Source: Silurus meridionalis
Taxonomy: Eukaryota > Chordata > Actinopteri > Siluriformes > Siluridae
NCBI RefSeq assembly: GCF_014805685.1
Contig: NC_060885.1
Location: 32,453,632 to 32,517,631, forward strand
Length of the DNA stretch: 64,000 bases
Reading direction: 5' to 3'
Part shown: piece after piece, positions 47,970 to 62,581 of the stretch
Numbering within the stretch: position 1 is the stretch's first letter
Layout of the letters: each line of letters begins with the position of its first letter
Made by a program: the position numbers and the translations under genes
Notes under the pieces: model-generated
The model's input: the letters and a program-made list of their open reading frames with translations, nothing else
Told to the model about the DNA's origin: nothing
Database searches by the model: none

Positions 47970-48280
47970 TTCATATATTCATCCAATCAGCCAATCAGGT
48001 GGCAGGAGCACAATGCATAAAATCTTGCAGATTTTATAAGGTTTTTTTATCCACAGCAGAATAGTGCAAAAAAACAAACATGAAATCTAAAAACAAAAAA
48101 CGAAACACCTTCTTGATAAAAGGGATCCATGAAGAGTGGTTTAAACAGACAAGAAGTTTACAGTGTGGTGGAACCACATTCACCTCCAGTTTAATTTGAT
48201 TGTTGATTTTATTCATTGTGCTGCTGCAATATGATTCGCTGATTGGATAACTGCATAAGTGAGCAGTGGTACAGGCGAGC
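47970..48280. mobile_element. Fold-back copy of the dispersed repeat at 36.8 kb
   Basis: The left arm (CATCCAATCAGCCAATCAGG ... AGGAGCACAATGCATAAAAT) and the right arm (TTTATTCATTGTGCTGCTGC ... GATTCGCTGATTGGATAACT) are imperfect reverse complements of each other, about 160 bp apart. Both match the ATTGGCTGATTGGATAA block at 37140-37165. Confidence 0.6.
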
Positions 48281-49849
48281 CTACGGCCCAAACATCTCTT
48301 ATTCTACTCCCCTACTTCCATATCAGTGTATTATAGTGACCACAGGTAAATAGTGTATTCAGCAAACATGGAAGGTTAATATATTTATGATTGCAAATCT
48401 TACTTCTATTAATATGGATAGTATTTGGAAGTAGTGTATTTGTATAGTAATATGGTAGCAGTGTCCTCGAGGGAGACATTTAGCGAGCATTTAAACATGT
48501 AAATAATAATTTCTTCCCAAACCAGTTGTTTAAGGTTTCACTGATACGTCTGCTGTTCTTATAGGCCATTGCTAACCATCGCAGCCAAAGGAACAAACGT
48601 TTGGAACAATAGTGCTACCAGCAAGTGGAAATAAATGCAATTTGCTTTATCGAAGACATTTAAAATCTGAAATATGTAACCATCAATATCATGCAATCGA
48701 CTTTTTAGTAATAGAAACATGATTGTTAGTTGCCGTGTTTACCAGTTCATTTTCTTGCTTTTGATTGTAAAGTTATTTGTGCTAATGTAGAGTCAGCGAT
48801 TAGACACGGCTGAAGCTTTTTAGCGCTCGTGGGAAACAAGGCTGATCTGGTCTGCAACCTGGGGAGAGTTACCCCTTATGGACAGGTTGAGTCTTCGCCT
48901 CAGTTAGACATACAAAAAGGCTTTTGTGGCTCCTGATATGAATCTCAATGGATCTCTTTCTATGCTTCCATTTCGTCCCCTGGCCACAGAAAACATGAAG
49001 GATAAGGGTTCAAACAAAAAAAAGAAAAGAAATGCAAGACTGCACCATTGAGCCAGTGGCCAGAATGGACATTTTTTAAAACTGCTGCTTTGTGTAAATG
49101 GTTTCACCTGGCACAAGCGATTTTAATAATAGAAAGGACAATGGACAGCCCAGTCTCAACAGTGGACATTCGTGAACTTTTGCAAAGCTGCATTTTAGTG
49201 GATTTAAAATGTACTCTATATTTTAGAGGAGGCATTTTGTACATACTGTAAGGACAAAATTGTATGCAAATGCCCAGATTCAATGCTTTACAGAATAAAG
49301 GAAGTGCCCATTTTGTCTTCCGTGCCAGCCAAAGGAGACACACAATATGGCTTGGCCTTTTAAAAGCATTAATGAGACGTCAGACAATATGTAGAAACAG
49401 CCAGACTTCTATTTAAAGGCCTGATAATGCCAGTCCTGGCTTTGATTGTGCCAGTCTTGAACACTGCAGTATATCCACATTTTAGCCATGTGATTAAAAA
49501 GGTCAATGGACAGAGGGTCTGACATACTATTACTTTAAACATCTTCAGGGATTACGTTCTACCTGGCTAGACTTCTTGTCTCACTATATGTTAATATTTG
49601 TTTGAATTAACACGTAGGTTGACGTTTTTTTTCCCACTCTATTACACTACTACGTTGTTCATTGTAACCTGTTAAATATTTTTCACAACAAAAAAATTAC
49701 TATCTAACATGGAACTGTGTGAGACAACCAGGCTGACCATTACTGCTACAAGATACATTCTACTACTGATGAAAATATTAATGTTTATAGGCATGGCTGT
49801 GGCTTAGCTTTTTAAATCGAGCCATTTTAGAAGCGTGACAAACACTGCA
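48281..49849. other. Non-coding, nothing recognised
   Basis: No coding exon or named repeat was identified. Confidence 0.4.
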
Positions 49850-50095
49850 CTGCCTCCCGAGTGTCATTTATCCGATATCCATTCAGCCTCTCCCAGGAAC
49901 ACTGGGAAAGTGGAATACACCTGGGATGGTTTGCCAGGGTTCCACAGGGCACTATTTATACAGGAATTTACGAGCAGAGGCAATTTTAGCTGGTCATTCC
50001 ATCTTCCAGTAGTGGAGGAAACCAGAGAACCTGAAGGTAACCTACAAAAAAAAACCAAAGCAATGCGTGCAATACTCTGCCCAGATCTCGAACAT
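49850..50095 (+). mobile_element. Dispersed fish repeat, degenerate
   Basis: ATTCAGCCTCTCCCAGGAAC, a 'ttgccagggttccacagggcac' segment and GAGGAAACCAGAGAACCTGA then AATGCGTGCAATACTCTGCC follow the order of a common fish repeat ('...accagagaacctggagg...acatgcaaaactctgc...'). The 110-codon ORF across it is not a gene. Confidence 0.6.
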
Positions 50096-50456
50096 CACAT
50101 GATGTGTTATTATGAAGATTTTCAGATGAATAAAACACGGTATGGTGTTCTCCATGGAGTTATATAAAACCCTATTTCTGCTCAACCACATGTAGGAGCA
50201 TGTAGGAGTCTGCAACGCTATGCTCAGAGTCTAGGCCTGCTCATGGTTCAATGATTACACCATCATTTATTTTTCTTTCTTTTCAAGACGAAGTGCATGG
50301 ATCAAAACATTCAAGAGGACACTGAGCTCATGTCCCTGTCCATAAGCAATCTATCTCTCAAATATGCACGTGCAATTTTGTTTGCATCAACAGCCTCCCT
50401 TGGTAAGACATCACCCTTTCGAGTCATAGCACCACTGATGGTTCGAGGTTTCATAC

Positions 50457-50577
50457 CTTGGTCGGCGCAGCTTGAACGCGGGAAATCCTCTGCTCTCGCG
50501 AGCTCTCCTCCTCCTCCACCACCACCACCTCCTCCTCCGTCGTGGTCGGCGTCGGGAGTTTTGCGTTTCTTCGACAT
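50457..50577 (-). CDS. pde10a: Candidate alternative first coding exon of pde10a
   Basis: The minus strand has an ATG at 50577, the first in its frame after an in-frame TAA about 96 nt upstream. It opens MSKKRKTPDADHD, then 11 glycines, then ELARAEDFPRSSCADQ, and runs into AAG|GTATGA, a good splice donor (exon end 50457). The exon ends at phase 1, exactly the phase needed by the exon at 3322-3191, giving ...[12 protein letters not shown]; mammalian PDE10A isoforms also join alternative N-termini at this point. The N-terminus is basic (KKRK, possibly nuclear) and lacks the palmitoylation cysteine. It sits in a CpG-rich block. The exon itself is inferred; extra exons between it and exon 2 are possible. 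Confidence 0.5.
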
Positions 50578-51685
50578 CGGGCTTTCTAGGTAGGACACAA
50601 TGTTTTTGGAGATGTCCCCTGAGCTCGAGGGGGAGACGCGAGTGAAAGCGAGGCACTCCGGATCGCGCAGTTACGCACATACGTTTGGACGCGAGGCGAG
50701 AAGATGCTGGAGCGATCCCGTGCATTCAGACTCCAGTAGTTTTTTTTTTTTTTTTTTTTACTGTGCAAAAGAAGGGAGAAGTTGGCACGTGCACGGGCGA
50801 TTAGAGGAACCCAAAGGGCGACTCGTGCACAAATCGAACAGCAACAACAACAGAAAACAGACTAGTTTTCCTTCTGCTCGTAAACAAATGATGGAATAAC
50901 TGTACACGAAGTGACACTTTTGGTCGCGTGCCCGGGATTAGACGGGAGCAGGAAGAAAGTACACGTCCACGACCATGCACGACTGAACATCTTTCGATCT
51001 CCGATTCGTGGCGGCATGCGCGTCCACGCGGATCGCTCTTTTATTCTGCTGCTCCACTCCAGCGTGTCCATAGCGCTCATGTGCTTGGTCAGCTGAGAGC
51101 TGATAAGAGGTTCTCCTACGTTTTGGACTGAATGATGCTCTCAACAGCTTTCGCATGTTTTTTTTTTTTTTTTGGACCGACTTTCTCTCAGTGTCGAGAG
51201 CCAACTCATAAGTTGCCGACAGATGCAGAAACATCTGTGGCGTCAGGGAGAAGCTTTTGGAGATCCTTTGGACGGCCGGTTTGGATGAACACCCGAGCCT
51301 AAGGTCTGTGCCTGTGCCGGAGACGACCGAGCACCTTGGGGACGTCGCACCTTTGGCTCGTCCTCGTCGACTCCATCCGCCGATCCAGTTGCCAGGGAAA
51401 CGCGGACGGAGCGCGCGAGCATGGTTTCCGCAAACCGGCGCCTGAAGAGCTTCAACTTTTGAGGCGCGCGGCTCTGCGCTCTGTGCTATGGAGAACTCTT
51501 GGGGACTTGTGGTGCTTAGAGTAGGGCTTTTTTTTTTTAAAGGGAGGGGGGTGATGGGGGGACTGTTTTTTTTTTGCAAATAAAACACTGCACGGGGGGG
51601 GTGGGGGGGATTGCGTGCGCACGCGTATGCGTGTGTATGTGGAGAGGAGCAAGGGGTGGTTGTTGCTTTTCTGTTCCTGAGCCAA

Positions 51686-51693
51686 TGACGTCA
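51686..51693. promoter_or_regulatory. Perfect CRE next to a CCAAT box
   Basis: GCCAATGACGTCA: CCAAT overlaps the first base of TGACGTCA. It is 1.1 kb upstream of the ATG at 50577. Confidence 0.5.
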
Positions 51694-52424
51694 GCAGCCT
51701 CCCCCACAATCATTCAATGGGGACCTCACGTAGGTCTTTACGCAAAAGCCGTTACATCTGCGTATGCGCACTGGGACGCGCCTCTGACTGGAGCGCGCAT
51801 GGAAGACGAAAAAGAAGTAAAGAGGAAGAAGAAAAAGAAGGGGAAATAAAAGACTTATAAAAAGGAGAAATGAAGTAGCACAACGCACGAGCGCAAACAC
51901 GTCTAATAGATGTTTTGTGGTCGAATACGTTGCATGGGTGTGTTTTTTTCTGCAAATTAGAATAGAAGCTAGAATGCAAACGCCGTTGGGTCTCTACAGC
52001 TTGGCTTTCGGTTATAAAGTTGTGAAGGCGCGCGGCACCTGTTGAACGAGATGAGAGTAAGACTCAAAAAAAGGCAGGAATGAACGAGGCGCACGAGGCG
52101 CACTGCACATATTCACATTCACTCACTTACCGGCATGCAGTACGGGGGGAAAGTATATTTTTTTCACATATCATCAGTAATAATCAGATTTATAATCAAA
52201 TCAAGACTGTGAAGGGAAAAAAAAACACGAGTTAGTGTTGCTTGGAAATCCTGCTTTAAGCATTATCTTTAAACTCCCACCCAAGCGAGTTTTTTTTATT
52301 GCCCTTCTGCATTTATCATCATCGCATGAAGCCTGTGTGCAAAAGATTTCGAATTCCACACTAATGCCATTGACAAAACGCTTCAGTCCTACAGGCTCTG
52401 CTCTCCCCCTTTCACTGCAGCTGC

Positions 52425-52432
52425 TGACGTCA
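52425..52432. promoter_or_regulatory. Perfect CRE
   Basis: TGACGTCA about 1.85 kb upstream of the candidate exon at 50577 and 60 bp from a (CA)n array at 52491-52517. Confidence 0.4.
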
Positions 52433-52479
52433 AGGCTGCTTGCGTCAATGCGCTCTCTCTCTTTCACAGGAGATCCCCC

Positions 52480-52520
<41 letters not shown>

Positions 52521-52742
52521 CTAATTAGATTAGCACAAAATAAAATCTCGAAATGCACCATTTTCCCTCTCCAGCTCATTTGATAGCTCTTCTCACGTTG
52601 CATGTAAAGCAATGCTTTGGGCCTTCAGCAGCTTAAATCCTGCAAATCCGTTTCAGGAAACCGTCACGTGACTTTTTTTTTTTTTTTGGCAAACGCACCG
52701 ATTTGTTGAGTGAACGCATTAGGAGAAGAAACACACCACCAG

Positions 52743-52880
52743 GCCCGTGTTTCTGCATACACACACACACACACACGCGCGCGCGAGCGCACGCAGAAAG
52801 TTTATCAGCCTTAAGTCGCTGCGTCTCGCGCCCGTGATGACGCGCGCACGCCGCCTCAAGCGCGTCACACGTGCGAAAGC
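52743..52880. promoter_or_regulatory. Short CpG-dense segment
   Basis: A (CA)n run changes into CGCGCGCG and is followed by about 90 bp with very frequent CpG (CTCGCGCCCG, GACGCGCGCACGCCGCC). It is isolated in AT-rich DNA. It could be a small unmethylated island or a transcription start for an upstream non-coding exon. Confidence 0.35.
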
Positions 52881-54427
52881 GCTGGGAAGCTAAAAAAAAA
52901 TGTAACCGAGTCGACCCCTATTTGCAAAGCTACCGAAAGGAAGTTGCAGAGAATGGCCTTCGGTGGCCTCGTGACCTTCAAACGGCGGATGGAATGAAAA
53001 TATTTGTATATATATATATAAACGCGTGCATGCATTAAAAACGCAAATTTGTTTTGGTGCCACTTAACACACTTCGATTTATGTGCATGGTCTGATATGT
53101 AGGAGAACCGCACTGCTTGTGCATTCATGACATTCATGTAGAGAAAAACAAGATCTTCACACCTGTATGCTAGTGCTGCTTCCTATCTTTACATGTAAAG
53201 TCATTGTGCAAAGATGATTGTCAACCTAGTCTGCTTAGGAAATACTCTGTTTATAGTAAATACAACTTCTTAATAAAAAATCCATTGGTCTACCTTCCTT
53301 AGAGTTGGACTCCACGCGCTTGTTTTCTCGGAAAATCCCGTGATGGCATCATTGAATAAAAACCAGAGCTGTTTCAACTGTTCCCGTCGTGCCAAGGTAC
53401 ATCTCAAATACAACAAAAAAAAGCAACCAACCAATGATGTTCTGCTCTGGCTACAACGAATGGGAAATTCAGAAACACTTGGTATGTGTTTTTTCTGAAG
53501 AAATAATGTAGAAGTTTAAACGTGCCATCTTTGAATGTCTGTCAAAGATGTTTCACAGAAGGTTCTTGCAGGTTCCAAATGCTTTGAGGCTAAAAAACCA
53601 AAGCGACTTTGAAAACAGCTTTTCCATGCCTCAGTGGTGTTCAGGAAGCCAAAAGAAAAAAACACCCTAATGTTTGCAAACTTTTCATTTTCTTTCAATA
53701 CTGTACATTTGCACACCAAGATCAACTATCCCAGGTTTACTGCGTTTCAAGGATGCATTACTTTAAGGCTTTTTAAGTCTATCAAAATGGAATTCACCAA
53801 CCACATTCACCAGATTCTACAGACTACATGTTGGGCCATTAGAGTTCACAGGTTTTCTGTGGAAGAAGGAAGTTGGAGAAGAAAGTATCTCTCCAATGGA
53901 TCATTCTCATCCTCAGTAGAGTCCATTATTAAAGGATTGAGTGATCAGTTGTGAGCCAGATCAATATTTTAAATAACAGGATCCCCAACAAAAACAATAT
54001 CAACAGGATATTAAACACTTAACCTGGATCAACATTAAATAATTAATCATAGATCAACACACTGTTCTAGAGAGTGATCTATTCCACCATGACCAGCTGA
54101 AGATACAATCTGTTACAAACAGGAATTTAGGGCTCACAAACTATAGAGAGAAACTAAACACAGAAAAGATCATCTGCTGCACAATAGAACATTTGAATAC
54201 ACTGGATAACAGAACAAATGATGACAGCAATAAGAGTTTAAACTTCACATGTGTCTGGAAAATGCACTTCATGCAATCAATATAACTCTTATTGCAGTTG
54301 GTCCTTCAACCTTTATAAAGGGAAGTTTAAATGGCCGCTGAACCATACTTATAAAGAAGTTTCTGTGGATAAGGAGCTTTTCCCAGGAACACTGTGCAAG
54401 ATAGTAATCCACCTAATGCCACTCTTG
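52881..54427. other. Between the CpG block and brachyury, nothing recognised
   Basis: A short (TA)n lies at 53007-53020. No coding exon or named repeat was identified. Confidence 0.4.
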
Positions 54428-54552
54428 AGCGCTTGAGCAAGGCCCTTAACCCTCTGCACTCCATGGTGGCTGTGTCATGGCCGACCTTGCGCTCTGACCC
54501 CATTAAAAAAAGTATTTGACTGTACTGTAATGTATATGTGACGAGTAAAACG
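54428..54552 (+). mobile_element. tRNA-SINE related element with 3' tail
   Basis: CTTGAGCAAGGCCCTTAACC is the plus-strand version of the SINE core. It is followed by GTGTCATGGCCGACC, TTGCGCTCTGACCCC and a 'tgactgtactgtaatgtatatgtgac' ending, a tail that occurs with this core in fish genomes. Confidence 0.7.
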
Positions 54553-54619
54553 CAACTCTTTTGCCCCCTTGTCAGTTCGCTTTTAAATAATCTGTAATAC
54601 TTTTTGCTGGTATGCAGTG

Positions 54620-54633
54620 CCACCTGGTGGCGC
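54620..54633 (+). promoter_or_regulatory. CTCF-consensus-like site (one mismatch)
   Basis: CCACCTGGTGGCGC differs from the core consensus at one position (T for A). Confidence 0.3.
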
Positions 54634-56195
54634 TTTATGAACTGCAAGCGGGGAAAAATGCTTGAAAAAAAAAAACTCGTATGCTTCAGTATGATTTAAA
54701 TGATAAGTTCCTGGCTGTAAAGTCAATTATTTTAATGAATGCTTAACATTTTAGCAATAATTCTGTAAATGTTGATACCCCAGTCAATTCCAGAGGTATA
54801 TACAGACAAGATCCAGCTTTTGACATGCAAATCAGGAAATTAATGAACATATGTATATGAGAAATACAAAATGACAATAAGCACAATTAGGGCTGCATTT
54901 AAAACATTTCACTGGTTAATAAAATTTAACTTCTGCCTAAAACATCCTGTTTGCCTGTAGTTTGTCTACTACACTGCATATCTACAACTTCTTCACATGA
55001 AGATTCCTTTTACATTGACATTATTTGTTTATTTAACGTCGTTTTACTTGGTAGAAAGCAGAGGTCAGCCAAGATACGAAAATCACTTGATACGCATTTT
55101 TATTTTATTAGATTTTTGGAATCATCAAGGTGAAGGAAATTAAAAGAACACCAGAGGTATGACTGATGCCCTTCTCATAAAGGTGTCAATTAAAATTCAG
55201 AGCTACAGTTTCATAATCCAGGGTTGGAGAACTTGGTGTTAGCTGGCAAAATCTGACTGCTGTGAGCACCTTTGGATAGATACAATTCCTCACTTAAGTG
55301 AGTGGAATTTGCTCATAAGAGAAGAGTAAACAGAGCTGAATAGCACCGGGCAGAAGAGGCCATGAAATCACAGAGAACAGGCAAGTGTTGTGATTTCAAA
55401 CAGTCTCAGAGGTTATTCTGAACGCTTGTGTAGAGCAGAATTGCTATTAGCAATGTGATTATGGCTATGTTGAATATTATTAATATAGGATAAAAACTGG
55501 ATATGGTACATGTAATTATTGTGTTTATTTTCTTGCGAGTTTCGTTTTTCAGGAATTAGTTTTGGTTCTTAATCAATTCTTGTCTGCCATTATTTTTTAT
55601 GAAATTTATACTCTTATTGTGACTGATAATCATAAGGTTTCCTAATCAGGTGATCTGTTAGTAGGTTAAATAAGACCAGAGATATACAATCTGTTTTACT
55701 CTAATAAAAGCTCAGCTAAAAGGTTTATGATAATCATTTCTGGATTTGAACAGTACCCCAGTTCTTTCCTTTTTCTGGATGTAACTGTACTTTGTTGCTA
55801 TACCTATAGTATACTTAGGTATTACAAATTAATCATGTACCAGCGTTCAAAAGGGTCCTCATTTTTATCTGTAGTGATCTAATGCTAGGAAAAATCACAA
55901 CAAATGGATAAATCACCAGCATGCAGCATGTGAGCATTGTGAGGATGAGCAAACCCGTTTAACACATCAGTTTCCGTATTTGGGAGTGAAAGAAGACTTT
56001 TCTAAAACGATGCATGTTGACTGCGTTGAACAAAATCAAAGTATGTTGAGGTAGGCTTTACTGATTAGCAAACACAAACTGTCTACTGTATAATAAATTC
56101 GTCTGTTTTCTTTGTTAATATCATTGAGACTAGAACTGATCTTAAAAGCTAAAATATCTGTGATAAACCAGTATCGTTCTGCATCATTCTGGGGA
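54634..56195. other. Downstream of brachyury, nothing recognised
   Basis: AT-rich DNA with no supported feature. Confidence 0.45.
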
Positions 56196-56322
56196 AGGTG
56201 GAAGCTTAGTGGTCAAGGCATTAGGACTTCGGAGCTGAAGATCGTGAGCTGCTCAGTTGTATGAATAAAATAAAATGTAAGTCGCTCTGGATGAGGGTAT
56301 TTGCCAAATGACATAAACGTAT
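56196..56322 (+). mobile_element. tRNA-derived SINE, head to tail
   Basis: The tRNA-like head has an A box (CTTAGTGGTCAAGGCATTAG) and a decayed B box (GATCGTGAGCTGC). The tail AAGTCGCTCTGGATGAGGG then TTTGCCAAATGACATAAACG is the reverse complement of the ends seen at 16937 and 47718. The copy fixes the true orientation of the family in this window. The GGGCC core is deleted. Confidence 0.75.
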
Positions 56323-56460
56323 ATTGCTCCAGTATTTTCCATGTGTGTCACTGATACAAGTTTATGATTAGTTCCTTTTCTATTTTTAGTCTGGAAGGGC
56401 AATGAAGATATAAAAATGTTTGAAAAGTTTTTGCAACCAGTTCATCAATCAGTTAATAAT

Positions 56461-56466
56461 TTTATT
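56461..56466 (-). terminator. Possible polyadenylation signal for brachyury
   Basis: AATAAA on the minus strand about 435 nt beyond the brachyury stop codon. It is a chance-prone hexamer in AT-rich DNA, so this is only a candidate. Confidence 0.25.
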
Positions 56467-56899
56467 TATCAATACGATTCAGTAGCTCTGTCGAGGTTGT
56501 GCAGCTCTAACCGAGTTGCACAAATGAAAAACATTATAAGAATGACTTATGACGAAAACGAAATCTTGAGGTGAAAATAAATCCATTTACACTTTGTACA
56601 ACTGATTGTCTGTACAGAACACGTTCGCCAAACTATAAATAATCCCACTTGTAATATTTTAAAACGTTGTACACAATATTTAAACAACAACAAAAAAATC
56701 TAAAGGCACTGACGAAAGCAGCTGTAATATTTACACTCCGGACAAGGCCTGTCATCGCTCTGACTTTCCCGCTGCATAAAGAACTCAATTCAATGCAGTT
56801 GAACATAAGAATCCAGGCTTCCTATCATTGTGCTGTTGCATAGATTGAGTGCTAGTTCAGAAACCCGAAGTCTTCACTGGGAAATCAGTGCTCTGATGT

Positions 56900-60817
<3,918 letters not shown>

Positions 60818-61045
60818 GTTTACTTCCAAGAAAAAAAAAGTCTAGGAACTGTCCGATCCTTAGTGTCAGATCCTCAGCCCCATGCACAGAGTTGGTTCCT
60901 GTAGGTTACTGCTGGACTAAAGGAGTTTCTGCTCCTCATAAATACCCAGAGCTGTCCACGGGAAGTTGTGAACGCATCTGATTGGCTAACCTCATCCTTT
61001 GATATGCAGCGACGAGTCTCTGATTGGTTAAAAAACGGAAGCATC
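60818..61045 (-). promoter_or_regulatory. Brachyury proximal promoter and 5' UTR
   Basis: Read on the minus strand: a TATTTAT box lies at 60937-60945, about 120 nt upstream of the ATG. Two CCAAT boxes lie at 60981-60985 and 61023-61027. Between them is a TCF/LEF core ATCAAAG at 60997-61003. An ETS-like GGAAG word lies at 61037. Brachyury is an established direct Wnt/TCF target in vertebrates, so the TCF word is a sensible functional site. Assignment is by motif and position only. Confidence 0.55.
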
Positions 61046-61394
61046 CGTGGGGATGCGTGTGAATTTGATGGTGGTGGTGGTGGAGATGGAGATGGTGGTG
61101 GGGGGTTTGTATAGTATACTTGTATGGTGTCGGGACGTTAGTGAGTGAATTTAGTAATGCAAGAAATAAAGAAAGCAAGAACTAAAACAAAACAGAAGCA
61201 CTTTATCTATAATAAGTTATACATTAATTATTAATTGTATCATACATTTATATGATTTGCATGTATGCATGCACGTACAATTAACAACAATTTGTGAAAT
61301 TTATAACAAGGATATTACAATGAAATCTGAAATCTTTATTTAAAAACATCATGAAACCTAAATGCAACATTGTCATAAAATAATTTAATAATTA

Positions 61395-61400
61395 TTTATT
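61395..61400 (-). terminator. Possible polyadenylation signal of the unidentified gene
   Basis: AATAAA on the minus strand about 160 nt after the stop codon at 61562. Confidence 0.35.
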
Positions 61401-61561
61401 ACTAAGGAAAATAGAGAAAATACATTTCCACTGTTACCCATCCAAAAAATAGATATGACGCTCTGAAATTGGAAAACTACTGCAAAATGTATTCCTATAC
61501 TTGAATAAAATACTTCTGTAGGATCCAACAACTTCATATCCCAAAGGCTGAAATTATTTCA

Positions 61562-62581
61562 CTAGGTGTAGTTGCTCCACATTTGCTTGCCAAAAGTTTT
61601 ACCCTGAAATATAACAAATGCATATCGTATCAGTGAGGTATTCAACATCTGGAAAAAAGTAACAAACCAAGCAAAACATCTATATTTGATTACCAGTATA
61701 ATGGTACGGGAATGAATATCCTCCATGGTCAGGGGAACCCTTTCACTTATGACGTCTCTCCGCTCTTCAAACAGTTCAGACCTGCACAAATCTGTCATAT
61801 TAAAATCACAATGGGAAAAAAGACAATTCTGTGCATTTACAAGAACAATATTCTTAACCTGGTCATCTGGTCAGCTTGTGGATTCATTTCCTGCTTAAAA
61901 CATTCAGAGGTTTCAGGTTCTGTGTGATCTTTTAGTGTCTGGGCTGGAAGTGGAGAATCACCAACAAGTCCCAGTTCTTCAGTCAAGACTAGTTTTGGGC
62001 ATACGTGCTCCAACTGTATAATATGGAACGATGAATGTAAATATATCAGTATTTTCACACAATGTTAACAAAAAAAATACATGTATGGTGAGAACTAACC
62101 ATATCTTGGATGGTGGATTCTTCATCGTATTTCGGCATCAGTCCATTTTTAATAAGCAAACTGTTCATGCGATTAAAGAACAGGACAGCTTTACTTGTTT
62201 TTGTTTTTTTTGCTTTGTGCTTTTTCTTTGTGCAGTGCTGTGCCTTGTAGTATTTTTGTGAAAGACTGACCTGTGAGACTGTGCCATGTTGTAAAGAGAA
62301 AGCCTGTGCATGAGACGTAACTTGCATTGAGTTACACTTGCAGCTTTTGATTTGAGAAGTGGCTTAAGAAATGAGAAAATACATGGCTATTATTATTCTA
62401 TGTATATTTTATACTCCTTGTTCTTAACATCCATTTAAGATCTTTCTCAAAAAAGTTAACCCGTACAAATACATTGGATTTGGAAAAAGACTACCAAGGG
62501 AACAAGGTTGGTCTTGAGTGCTTCCAAGAAACTGGGCTGCAAAGTGGAAAACTTGGGTACCTGTAACTCTTGCAAGAACAC
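61562..62581 (-). CDS. Unidentified gene, 3' exons (C-terminal part)
   Basis: Not recognised. Exons supported by matching splice sites and phases: 62581-62495 (87 nt, acceptor CTCAACAG, donor TTG|GTAGTC), an exon ending at 62100 (donor ATG|GTTAGT), 62013-61859 (acceptor TTATACAG, donor AG|GTTAAG), 61781-61694 (acceptor TTTGTGCAG, donor CTG|GTAATC) and 61603-61562 (acceptor TATTTCAG, stop TAG). The last four join with consistent phases (0, 2, 0). Segments include VFLQELQVPKFSTLQPSFLE, a lysine-rich stretch (CTKKKHKAKKTKTSK), FFNRMNSLLIKNGLMPKYDE, LEHVCPKLVLTEELGL, ERRDVISERVPLTMEDIHSR and the C-terminus GKTFGKQMWSNYT. The 5' limit of the exon ending at 62100 is unclear: a start at an ATG at 62327, or an acceptor before 62336, are both possible. 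The link to the 62581-62495 exon is weaker. No transmembrane segment is seen, so it is not SFT2D1. Confidence 0.6.

Larger units (their letters stand above)
50440..51900 (-). promoter_or_regulatory. CpG-rich block, candidate distal pde10a promoter
   Basis: CpG and GC content rise sharply here against AT-rich flanks. The block contains the candidate coding exon, a T-tract at 50738-50759, and an adjoining CCAAT box and perfect CRE at 51682-51693. This is the usual composition of a vertebrate CpG-island promoter. Direction is assigned from the exon at 50577. Confidence 0.5.

Noticed and set aside
49835..50167. Plus-strand ORF of 110 codons
   Set aside because: It coincides with a degenerate dispersed repeat (AAACCAGAGAACCTG type).
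50411..51588. Several ORFs of 60-216 codons on both strands in the 50.4-51.6 kb block
   Set aside because: The CpG-rich composition removes stops in many frames; only the 50457-50577 segment has an upstream stop, a donor and a fitting phase.
53156..53164. TTCACACCT, a T-box half-site downstream of brachyury
   Set aside because: A single 9-mer is expected by chance in this length; no paired site or other support.
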